From Centrapalus pauciflorus (taxonomy: Eukaryota; Streptophyta; Magnoliopsida; Asterales; Asteraceae), in contig JAANYP010004643.1 in assembly GCA_020465985.1 (NCBI GenBank), positions 93,410 to 157,409 on the forward strand: a stretch of 64,000 nt of DNA, given 5' to 3'. The translations under genes and the position numbers were made by a program. Position 1 is the stretch's first letter, and each line of letters starts with the position of its first letter. Below the pieces are notes generated by a model. It made no database searches and had not been told where the DNA came from. It was given only the letters and a program-made list of their open reading frames with translations. Shown in pieces: positions 32,493-43,487 of this stretch.

Positions 32493-33524
32493 GATGCTTA
32501 ATAGGTTGTTTATAGTACTGTTATTAACACATAATGTATTGTTATTATCAATGAACATGTTCATAGGAAAATAGAAAAACCGTGTTCACATAAACACATG
32601 GTTACTATATCTCTCATCATCGTAAAAACGGATTTGAACATGTGCAATGCAATGCATTAAGATTCATCACCAGTATGTGATAAATCCATAACCACCGAAT
32701 GAACGATCCATAAGCATTGAATGAACATGTTCAAAATCGCATAACAAACTAAACCTTTCGAGAACAGAATGATTAAGAAAAGAAATACCATTGTTCGACA
32801 AATCGGGTTGAACATATTCACAAGAACTCATTCTCGGATCCATTTGATCATTGTAAGATGCCTCTCCATCCATCGATTACAGTTTACTTTGATTTATTTA
32901 AAAAAAAGGCTTCGATCAAGAAGAAGGGTCGCAGGGAAGCGACGTATCAAATCCCTACAATTAAGGGATTTCCTAAACAACTAATTATCATCTATTAATT
33001 TGAATAAAGCAAATTTAACTATACTACCCTTCTGTACTTGTAACCAAACATTGGTGGACTCCGATTTCCCAGTCTAACATGGTACTCCATTGGTCCCGAC
33101 CCTATGCATATATATGAGATGATAGTAATAACATAAATATACATCATGGTTAAAATAAAATAAAGTATAGGAAAATCATGATGATGAAAGAGGCAGACAG
33201 TAAACATGTGATAAACTATGTTAATAATGAAGGAATTAACTCAATTTAACTAAATGGGATAGTAGGCATACCTAATTAGCATAACAGAGTTATACAAAGT
33301 AAACTGTTCAACTCGTATGATAAATAAATTGGACAATTTCGGGCAGAATGCTAACATAATGATTGAGTTTTTCAAAACTAATGGAGTGATAATCATAACG
33401 ACTGGTTACATAAGTTAAGAAACTAGAGCAAACATTGATGGTGTGTCAAGGAATCTACCCTTCGATAAAATGATACAAGTTGCTTAATGAAGTACCAAAA
33501 AATAATGATGTAACAGTTAATTGG

Positions 33525-33641
<117 letters not shown>

Positions 33642-35170
33642 ATAAAGACAATGTTATTTGGATGTAAGCTAGAAATCGTGATTTGATAATTGTGATATAA
33701 TAAAAATGATTGGTTTTGTTTGAAAATCTAACTGATTAGAATTGATGCAACCGACAATAGGTGAACAATAACCCTGTGTCAGATTTGTATAAATTAATGA
33801 TCAAGTGAAGTTAAGAGTCTTGGCGATTAAATCGAATAATCACGAAATGAGGACTTGCTATGAATATAAGCACAATCATTATAAATAAACACTTAAATTA
33901 ACAAACCATAGTATCACAAAATCAGTCCATGTTGGTAGATCAAGATGTTCAAAAGAAAATGGATATATATTATATAATGATCTTTGTCACATCCTTGCTT
34001 TGATCACGCTTGCTTAATCCCAGGAATATATAACAATTGCCAGAACCATTATGATAAGTCTAAAGCTTGCATAAATTCAAAATAAATGATTACAATAAGT
34101 CATGCGCTACACGTGCAACAAGGTTTCAAAACTAAGTGCTATTACATCACAATAATAAATAAAGTAGCTACCCAGATCCCAAGGCATCATAAAGCTATAC
34201 AACAAGCTGAATAGTGAGCTAAGTCCTCTGGGTTGATCAGACTGTAGACCTAAGCAGATGGTCCGGCTTACTCTTTACCTTTACCTGTAAAAATTGTGAG
34301 TAGCAACTGTAAGCTAATTGCTTAGTGAGTTAACAGAAATTTATGATGCATGTAAGATATCTGCCTAAAAGAATTATGCCTGTAAAGGCTGCTCAAATGT
34401 CATGCTTGCTTGTAAAGCTTATACGAAGATTGAATGCTTGCACAAATGAGACATTTCACGCTGAAAAGGAGATGCCACCACTAGGGTTACCGTTGACATA
34501 TGATCAATCTGTGATGTGGGGCTAGCTACCCGCATAATGCTTGGGGATAGTGGTGAGCATCAGAATTGGTTGTAGTAATATCAAATGCTCATGAAACGCT
34601 CAAACAAAGCTTCCTGTATAATATGCAGAATAATGAGCAGATAGCAATAAATTATGCACATTAATAGAACAAATGAGAATTTGGGCTAAGTCGGGCACCG
34701 CCTGTACCTCAATGTTCGCCTTCACTCACATAAGTTCTATTGAAGATCAAAGAAAGCATATAGAAGCAACATATGTCTCAATTACATAAAATACATGTAA
34801 ACATGAATAAATGTTACTCACAATAATGTCTTATGCTTTGTAATACTCTGAAATGCTTGCTTGGGCTTATCTAGACTTTAACTCTGGTTTTGCATTATTT
34901 CTGAAGGCTTTGGCACTTTAATTAAGCTTTAATAAACTCTGGCATTTAACTTCGTCCCATAACTGAGCTATATACTTTAATTTATATTGTGCGTACTACG
35001 GAGTGTCTGTAATTAATATTACAGAGTATATAACAAATTAATAAAATTAGCTTATAATTTCACGGTGTTTCAAAAGTGTAATTGCTACGTGTTTTGTAAA
35101 CTTTAAATATAATTAAGTTTAGCCAATGGCCACTTAATTATAATCAAAATGAAAAAGTAAATAAACAAAG

Positions 35171-35171
<1 letters not shown>

Positions 35172-35264
<93 letters not shown>
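35172..35264. repeat. AT microsatellite in Gypsy B-2 3' LTR
   Basis: Uninterrupted (TA)n, about 46 units. The partner LTR has a shorter run at 46801-46858, so the tract has changed length since insertion. Confidence 0.97.
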
Positions 35265-35268
<4 letters not shown>

Positions 35269-35454
35269 ACTTAATAACACGTAAATAGCAATTTTTTTTC
35301 ACATATATTAAACATTTAAGTCAATTATATATATAAGATTGATTAAACATGTTTTCTCTTAATTTAGATAAAAAGTATGTTGCTATAACCGTTCATTTGA
35401 TCATACTATATATTCCTGAATTTATTATTAAAAAAAATAAGTTAATTGATTACT

Positions 35455-35895
35455 GTTTTGGTTTCAACAATACCGAAACCTTAATGGTTTCGGTAGTTTG
35501 CAAATGGTTTCAGTAGTAAAGAGGATTTCGGTATCCATATATAGTTTCTTTAGGTTTCAGTATTCAACAAGGTTTCAGTACATCCCATATAGTTTAGGTA
35601 TGTTTCAGAGGGTTTCACTATATACCGAAACCTTTAAAGGTTTCACCATATATACCGAAACTTTTTAAGGTTTCACTATATACGGAAACCTTTTAAGGTT
35701 TCCCTGTATATACCGAAACCTTTTAAGGTTTCACTATATACCGAAACCTTTTAAGGTTTCACTATATATACCGAAACCTTTTAAGGTTTCACTAGTCAAA
35801 AGGGAGTTTCAGTATTATTACCGAAACCTTTATATCTCAAGGTTTCGGTATTGAGGGGTTTCGGTCCATATACTGAAACCTTCATCGTTTCGGTG
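35455..35895. repeat. Hairpin-forming minisatellite, GAAACCTT/AAGGTTTC units
   Basis: Repeated units of about 28-31 bases contain GAAACCTTTTAAGGTTTC (8-base arms, 2-base loop), joined by ACTATATATACC linkers. At least six near-perfect units lie at 35590-35800 and more diverged ones on both sides. A matching array is in the other LTR (47055-47480). Confidence 0.85.
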
Positions 35896-36556
35896 TTATA
35901 CACCCACGCAAACACACAAGTCACGACACATCCAAATTCTTCATTTTTTGTTCATAATTATAACATGCATGAGTTTAATTTCAACTTTTTTTTACTAAAC
36001 ATAGCTAGATTTGAAGTTTAAAATTCTGACTTTTTTTTTTTTTTTTTGGGTTTCTTAAGCATAAGAAGCCATAGGCTTCATTTTGAACCAAAGAAAGAAT
36101 AAAAGTTAGAATTACCTCAAGAATCTTGCAGATTGTTGCTTTGATGTTTGATTATAACTTGAATCTTTGATTATTTGCAATGTTTTGATGATCCTTGAGA
36201 TGAAGATGATGAACCGTAATATATTGAAAGAGAAAATAGGGAGCATAGACTTTATAGTTAAATGGGGATGAATGAGCATTAAGTCTCATATTTGGGTATA
36301 TATATTTATTGAAAGTTTTCATCATTTTCATTTTAGCCACTAAAGTATCATTTATCTCATCTTTCAATTTGGTGCCATATAAATAACTCATAACACATAT
36401 TAAATAATTTCAGCACTTAATTGCATTATTTAGCAATTAACTTCATTTAAATTCACAAATTACTTCATCAAATGCAAATTGCAACAAAAACGCAAAATTA
36501 CAAAGCAGGCTGTTATAATATGAGCCCACCACACTTGCACTTCTTCCTCGAAGTAC

Positions 36557-39500
36557 CTAGAGCTCAAACAGATGCGGATAGTGAACCTTCATGTCTTATT
36601 CAGATTCCCAGGTCTGGGAATTTCCATGAGAAGTCCTCCATTGCACCAACACCATTGCCACTTCTCGATTCCTTAATTTCTTCATCTTAATGTATAGAAT
36701 AACCTTAGGCTCGTCACATTGCAGCTTCTGATTAATCTTATAAGTCAGATGATCGGCCCACTTTTCGCTTTCGTTTTCCTTGCACTTCCTCAATACCACA
36801 TAATCATCTTTATGAAATTCCAGTGGCTTATGGCGTCTATCGTCATACGACTTCTGTCGAGATTGAGCGGTTTCCAGTTGTTGGTTAATGATTCGAATCT
36901 TGTCGTTAGTCTGTTGAAGTAATTTGGGACCAGCGATTGATGCTTCACCGGCTTCATGCCAACAAGTAGGTGTTCGGCACTTGCGTCCGTATAAGGCCTC
37001 AAGAGGTGCGGTTTCGATAGATGAGTGATAGTTGTTGTTGTAAGAAAACTCTGCTAAAGGTAAGTAATCGTCCCAATTACCGCTGAACTCGAGAACACAA
37101 GCGCGCAGCATATCTTCGAGTGTAAGGATCGTGCGCTCGCTTTGGCCATCAGGCTGCGGATGATACACCGTGCTCATTCTGATCTTGGTGCCTAATCCTT
37201 CTTGTAATGCAGTCCAGAACCTTGAAGTAAATCGGCTGTCGCGGTCGAAAACAATTGACAAAGTCACACCGTGTCGAGTAACGATCTCGTCTATGTAAAT
37301 CTTATCCAGCTTCTCTAGTGAGTAATTCTCGGGAATCGGAATGAAGTGCGCGACTTTGGTTAAACGATCCACGATCACCCATATTGCATCATACTGTCTT
37401 CGTGTAGTTCGCAACTTTGTCACAAAATCCATCGTTATGTGATCGAACTTCCACTCGGGGATCGGTAGAGGCTGAAGACTACCGTAAGGCTGCTGATGCT
37501 CCACTTTGACTATGACAAGTAACAAAATTCTCGACATGCTGACCCACGTCTCTTTTCATACCAGGCGACCAATACTCAGCTTTTAGATCGTCGTACATCT
37601 TGGTGCTGCCAGGATATACCGAGAAGTTAGAACAGTGAGCTTCTGAAAGGATTTTCTGTCGAATATCACCAAATTTGGGAACCCAAACGCGATTCTTGAA
37701 GAGTTTTAAGCCACAAGGGCTATCGATTAAGAATTGAAGTTGCTCTTTCATATCCTCAGAGTTGAGGTTTTCTTCTTTTAGGGCTTCGGCTTGAGCGACA
37801 AGAATTTCATCGATCAGAGTAGATGAAAATGAAGTATGAGTCAGAGTATAGAGACATTACGCGAAATAAGATTTTCGACTCAATGCATCGGCCGCCACAT
37901 TTGCTTTGCCAGGATGATACAAAATTTCACAGTCATAGTCTTTGATGAGTTCCATGGAGCGTCGCTGACGCATGTTGAGCTCCTTCTGGCTGAAAATATA
38001 CTTAAGACTCTTGGTATCCGTATATAACTGAGATTTGGTGCCGTAGAGATAATGACACCATGTTTTCAACGCGAAAGTCACAGCAACAAGTTCAAGGTCA
38101 TGAGTTGGCTGACTCTTTTCATGATCCTTGAGTTGGCGAGAAGCATATGCTATGACTCTGCCTCTTTGCATCGGAAAACACCCAGGCCGTTGATATGAAG
38201 CATCGCTGAAGACCACAAAGTCTTCATTGCCTTCGGGTAAGACCAGAATAGGTGCTTCGGTGAGTTTCTGCTTTAAAGTTTTGAACGTGGTCTCTTGAGC
38301 TTCTTCCCAAATAAAGGGATTGTTCTTCCGAGTAAGAGAGGTAAGAGGCACTGCTAATTTTGAGAAGTCCTTAATGAATCGATGGTAGTAACCCACCAAT
38401 CCCAAGAAACATCGGATCTCAGTAGCTGATTTGGGAGCTTCCCAGTTTTGAATAGCTTCTATTTTAGAAGGATCTACAGCGATACCTTCACCAGATATCA
38501 CGTGTCCAAGAAGTTGTATCTGATAATATACAAGATTTGCAAGTTAACGTTGAGCATGAAAATTAAAGAAAAGATAAGCTTAAAGTGAATAAATCGAGAT
38601 TGTGAGCACCTGTCGCAACAAAAATTTGCATTTAGAGAACTTGGCATAAAGTCGCTCCTTGCTCAACAACTCTAGCAGTTCTCTAAGATGCACAGCATGC
38701 TCAGCTTTGGTTTTCGAGTATATGAGAATCTCGTCTATAAAGACGATAACAGACTTATCAAGCATTGGTCTACAAACACGGTTCATCAGATCCATGAATG
38801 CCGCAGGTGCGTTTGTGAGTCCAAAGGGCATAACAAGAAACTCGTAATGCCCGTATCTGGTATGGAAAGATATTTTAGAGACATCTTCTTCACGAACTTT
38901 GAGCTGATGATAGCCATATCTAAGATCGATCTTTGAGAAGTAACTAGCTCCCTGAAGTTGGTCGAAAAGATCATCTATTCTGGGCAATGAATATTTATTC
39001 TTTATTGTTACCTTGTTCAACTCCCTATAATCAATGCACAATCCGGAGAGTCCTATCTTTCTTCTTAACGAAAAGAACGGGAGCTCCCCAGGGAGATGAA
39101 CTTGGTCGTATGAGTCCCTTATCAAGGAATTCTTGCAATTGCTTCATCATTTCTTGCATCTCAGCAGGTGCAAGTCGATATGGGGCTCGAGCAATTGGTG
39201 TCGCGCCTGGCACTAAATCAATTCTGAACTCCACCTGACGGTTTGGTGGAAGTCTAGAGATGTCCTCAGGAAAGACATCGGGAAACTCTGAGGCTATCGG
39301 TACCTCGGCTAAAGTTTTCTTTTCAGACTTAGCATCTATTGCATATGCTAAATAAGACATGCAACCGTTAGCTATATGCTTCATAGCTTTCACTATAGAG
39401 ATCAAGCATAAGTCACCTTTGTTTCTGTCACCACAGATGCAGATACTGCGGCCATCCGGAGTGGTGAGCTTGATTAACTTCTTTTTACAGATATAGTTGG

Positions 39501-39820
39501 CGTCATGGTGAACAAGCCAATCCATACCCACGATGACATCGAACTCGTGAAAATCCATAGGAATAAGGTCAAGTTGAAATGTCCAGTTGTCGAGCAGAAT
39601 GACGCAATCACGTTAAATTTTATCGGTAAACACATTTACATTACTAGCCGTTTCAATATCAAAGATTACAGGTAGCGTAGTCGGTGTAATTCCAAGTTTA
39701 GATGCAAATGTACTTGATATGAAAGAAAGATTTGCTCCCGAATCGAAAATAAATCTAGCAGGACCAGAGTTAACAAGAAACAAACTAGATACCACATCTG
39801 GTATTTCCTTCGCTTGCTCG
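36557..39820 (-). pseudogene. pol: Gypsy B-2 pol: protease, RT, RNase H, integrase, chromodomain-like end (broken)
   Basis: Minus strand. Protease has FIFDSGANLSFIS (near 39740). FDVIVGMDWLVHHDA then leads to SPWGAPVLFVKKKD, a frameshift near 39070, and CIDYRELNKVT with YSLPRIDDLFDQL. The active site reads FIDEILIY, the second catalytic Asp changed to Glu (near 38740). The intron-like segment is 38520-38609. RNase H has VVFSDASYQRPGC and ends YHPGKANVAADALSR. TAA at 37857-37859 is shared in position with B-1. The integrase finger is partial; the core keeps TMDFVTKL, FDRDSRF and GQSERTI. A deletion joins DDYVVLRKCKE to ADHLTYKINQKL. The C-terminal TWESE is followed by TAA where B-1 has Glu, then KVHYPHLFEL to 36557. 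Confidence 0.9.
38520..38609 (-). other. Intron-like insertion in the RT region of Gypsy B-2 (90 bp)
   Basis: In element orientation CAG|GTGCTC opens the segment directly after the LLRQ codons (phase 0), GTTAACTT lies about 40 bases before the end, and TTATCAG|ATACAA closes it. Downstream codons read IQLLGHVISGEGI. The retained segment would introduce a stop, so splicing would be required. The same position is interrupted in B-1 (16589-16682). Confidence 0.7.
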
Positions 39821-40004
39821 GCCGTTATTTGAAATGCGCGGTTCTGACTTCGTGCTGGTTCGTTACGGCGACTAGAACCTCCGTGTGATGTACCATGTCG
39901 GGCCGGTTGGTTTTGTCTTTGTTGTTGTAGTAGATGTTATTGTTGTTGCTGAGGTTGGTGTTTTTGCTATTGCAGTCGTGGATGATGCTCTGCACTCGGA
40001 TAAA

Positions 40005-41129
40005 TTAACCTGAACGGATGCGTGCATGCCCGCTCAGTATGTCAAGGGCGTAAACAGTTGTTCCAAACTGTAACTTTTTAGGACATTCTTCAGTGCTATG
40101 CCCTATGTCGTTGCACACGTAGCATCTCACATCATTGGGGTTACAACGCCCAATGTGTGACTTATGGTAGCGGCGACACTTCCTCGGTTCAGAATGCATC
40201 GCATAAGAAGGAGCTTGCTGTGCCGGAGGTGAGCTGAACTGTTAGGATTGAGACTGTGATTGAGAATATCTGGATGAAGACCCAGAATAATTACCAGTTC
40301 GTGACTTCTTGGGTCGTGATGGACAAGTTGGGTTGAAAGATGAAGCAGGAACACCTCCAGCAGGAATAAAATTCTGCTCGAGAATTCGAGCAACATCAAC
40401 GACGTCAGAATAGTTGTTGTACCTTTTGTGCTTCAAGAACTTCTGATACTCGGGATGTAGACCCATTAAGAAGCGGTCGATCTTGCGCTCTTTAGTAGCA
40501 ACTTGATAGTCAGACAGCAAGCTTAAACGCGTGAATTCGATCTCATAGACGGTCACCGATTTGGTTCCCTGAGTAAGAGACATCAGCCTCTCTTCCAGAC
40601 ATTTCTTTTCATGAGCCGGGAAAGACTGACGAAAGAAAATAACTTTAAAATCATCCCAAGATAGGGACTTAATCAAGTTGACTCCTTGCATGTTCTCCTG
40701 AGATCTCCACCACATAACAGCGCCACCCTCGAATAGTGTAGTAGCGAAACTGAATTTTGATTCTTCAGAACAGTCGCTAATAAGAAATATCTGCTCGATG
40801 CCAGTAATCCACTCGAGCGCTTCGATAGAGTTTGCAGCTGCTTTTAAAGGTTGAGCTCCACAAGCTTTGAAGTAACGGAAGTTGCAGCCCTTAGGAGGGA
40901 CTACAAGAGCTTCCTCATCATCAGTGTCATCGTTTTGGCGTCCGACATTCTCATATTGCTCTTTCCTATGCTCTTCTCTACGCCTAGTTTCAGCTTCATC
41001 ACGAGCACGAAACTGATCGTGCAGAAACTTGGTCTGACGCTCATTATTTTCATTTAGCATCGTTTGCATTATTTTCATGTTCTGTTCAGGAGTGAGTCCA
41101 CCTCCAGCTCCTTCACCAGATCCAGACAT
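40005..41129 (-). pseudogene. gag: Gypsy B-2 gag (one nonsense codon)
   Basis: The start ATG at 41129 (MSGSGEGAGGGLTPEQN) is preferred over the longer frame, because it matches the B-1 and B-3 starts. Residues 15-75 are a charged helix (MQTMLNENNERQTKFLHDQF, RDEAETRRREEHRKEQ). The gag core has YFKACGAQPLK, ALEWITGIEQIF, AVMWWRSQENMQG, WDDFKVIFFRQSFPAHEKK and EERLMSLTQGTKSV. TAG at 40242-40244 interrupts, and the same frame continues through a CCHC knuckle, CYVCNDIGHSTEECP, to 40005. Protease then follows in a different frame. Confidence 0.9.
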
Positions 41130-41322
41130 TTTCTGTAATAAAATAAATAGTGCTTGTATAAGAATATGTATAATTCCTATTCTACCCCATATGCCCAAAT
41201 TCCTAAAGCAAAGTCAAAGACTATCTCAGGTCAAGTTAAAGCCTAGATATTCGAAGCTAATATCTTTGCTTAAAAGTTTGAGTCCAAGTGTTATTTCTAA
41301 CACTTGAATCCCTCAAACTAAT

Positions 41323-41332
41323 GCTCTGATAC
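41323..41332 (-). promoter_or_regulatory. Primer binding site remnant (Gypsy B-2)
   Basis: GTATCAGAGC on the minus strand, followed by ATTAGTTTGAG exactly as in B-1 (14003-14023). It lacks the leading TG and directly abuts the foreign LTR of Gypsy A-2 at 41333. Confidence 0.8.
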
Positions 41333-43487
41333 TGTCACACCCCGTACCCTGGTTGGCAACGCAGGGTGACGTCGCGGAAGCGTAACCATAATCATAACGA
41401 ACGACCACTATATGGACGTTTTTCTAAAATACATTGATTTAACTTCAAATATAAATATTGTTTTACATAACCAAAATACAGCGTAAGTAGTTCTTAAAAT
41501 ACCAAGATGTAGATACACAATTTAGTTTATCAGTAAAAATGCAAATGAATCTCCGAGTTTGAAAACGATGCGACTCCAAAATGAACGGAAGGCTTGGAAT
41601 ACTTCCGATAAATGTGCAAGTCTCAAACACATGAAAATACATGCTAAAATATGTCAACAAATTGTTGGTGAGCTCATAGGTTTACGCGAAAAGACCAGTT
41701 GTATGTACATTATCAGATCAATTGAATTTATAAAATCATAAATTCCGTGTATGTATTACATAAACCATCATGCAACCGAAGCTTAATTAAAATGAGTTTG
41801 CCCTGTGCAGTATTCCCATACGTAATACCGTGTGTTGAATATATATGCACTCGCTGTTAGCCGACCCGAACTAACCCGAATGGGGGACATGACTCCCAAT
41901 AGATCTATCCAAAATATATCCGCGCTTGCAAATAAATGCAATTAACGGTTTTGATGTCCATATGAAAACAGGGCATGTATTCCCATCCCAATAGATAGTG
42001 AAAATAGGGGCTATGAAGAGTCACCGAACTTGTGATGGCAAAAACGAGCGAAAAGTGCAATTTTGCGTTGTTTGATGGGTATTGAAACCGGATGTGTTTA
42101 ACCGAGTCCTAAATGATAACGAGGACTTAATATCTCTAATATATGAGTCAAGTTTATATATATATATATATAATTTTCCAGCTTTTTCGGAGGCTTTTCG
42201 GCCTACTTTGAGGCTGTTTTTGAGAAAGCTCCAAAATGTTTTAGGCTTTGGTTTTCTAGGACATTAAACTACTATATACGAATGATTTTTAGAATCAAGA
42301 ACGGCCATTTTACGAGATGTTTAGGTTGGTGAAAAGGCTCGTTAAAAACCCTTTGTTGGCCATTTTTAAGCTGTCAAACTTTCGGTTTCCCAAATAATTT
42401 CTGGAGGTCTTAAACTCCAAAATAAATTATGAAAACTTCCAGATCTATAGTTAAGACATAGATCTAACTTTTGAGACAAGAATCAACTCATTTCGTTAAG
42501 TTATGAATTAGTTATGATTTTTCAAAGTTGATATAAATTTTCTGCCGAAAATCCGCAGTTTATAGACTTGAAATAATTTATGATTCTTGTTGTTTATTCA
42601 AAGACTACTATTATGAAAGTTATAAAAGTTATAAAACAGATATATGTATCACTTGTTTTCATAATAATAACATTTTTATGATGTGTTCATATATTCATGA
42701 ACACATTTAAAGAAACAACTTAAAAACAAAAACTAGAAATTTATAAACTTGAGTTTTTATGAAACTTGTTGTTGTTGGTGATTATATATATTATGCAAGA
42801 CTTATATAAACACATTTAAAGAAACAACTTAAAAACAAAAACTAGAAATTTATAAACTTGAGTTTTTATGAAACTTGTTGTTGTTGGTGATTATATATAT
42901 TATGCAAGACTTATATAAACATAAATGTATGATGAAATAAGTTAGTATTTACTTACTTTTAAGTGTTTAGAATATGATTTTGAGTAGAAGTTGGAATCCT
43001 TGCAGGACTTGCACCAAAACACTTGAATTTCTTGAAGAACACTTGAATGCAAAAGTTTGTGATGTGTGTGTGTATAGATCCGGTTTTTAGAGAAGGAAAG
43101 GAGAGGTTTTTGTAGTTTGAAGTGTGGAAAAGAAGTGAGAAATGAGGTCTTATTTATAGACAAAGTGTTTGGTCTTTCAAATGATGAAAGTCATGGATGA
43201 AAAAGGTAGAGTGCACTTTTAATTAATTGTATTAGTGTATGATTAGTGTCACTAATCATAATTTAATTATGTACTTAGTTGAACTAATCTCTCATAGCGT
43301 AAATCGATCGGATTAATAGATTTTCCGATTCATCGCACCGATGAATTTGATACTAATTGGGTTGAATTTTCTAATAAAGCTTGTTAATCACTTGATTAAT
43401 TTCTAATGACCACTGATTAGGTTATAATTGGCTATTAAATACAGATTAGGTCATTGTTGCTAACCTGGTTTAGTGTCGGATGTTACA
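41333..43487 (-). repeat. Gypsy A-2 3' LTR (2155 bp)
   Basis: It runs from TGTCACACCCC to CGGATGTTACA and is clearly related to the A-1 LTRs, but shorter, with several deletions (for example around 41950 and 42150). It carries a private 109-bp tandem duplication at 42701-42918. The TATAAATA box is at 43151-43158 (minus). Confidence 0.92.
42701..42918. repeat. 109-bp exact tandem duplication
   Basis: ACACATTTAAAGAAACAACT begins at 42701 and again at 42810. The two units look identical throughout. The A-1 LTRs have a single copy. Confidence 0.92.

Larger units (their letters stand above)
33985..36517 (-). repeat. Gypsy B-2 3' LTR (about 2.53 kb)
   Basis: It runs from TGTCACATCC to CTGTTATA on the plus strand. 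From about 34617 to its end it is matched by 46268-48088. It contains an AT microsatellite (35172-35264) and a hairpin motif array (about 35455-35895). Confidence 0.9.

Noticed and set aside
35455..35895. Regularly spaced repeats resembling a CRISPR array
   Set aside because: Units are contiguous hairpins without unique spacers, in a plant LTR.
36152..36391. 79-codon minus-strand ORF, also present at 47723-47962
   Set aside because: It occurs twice only because both positions are the same part of the two Gypsy B-2 LTRs. It has no recognisable domain and lies in LTR sequence.
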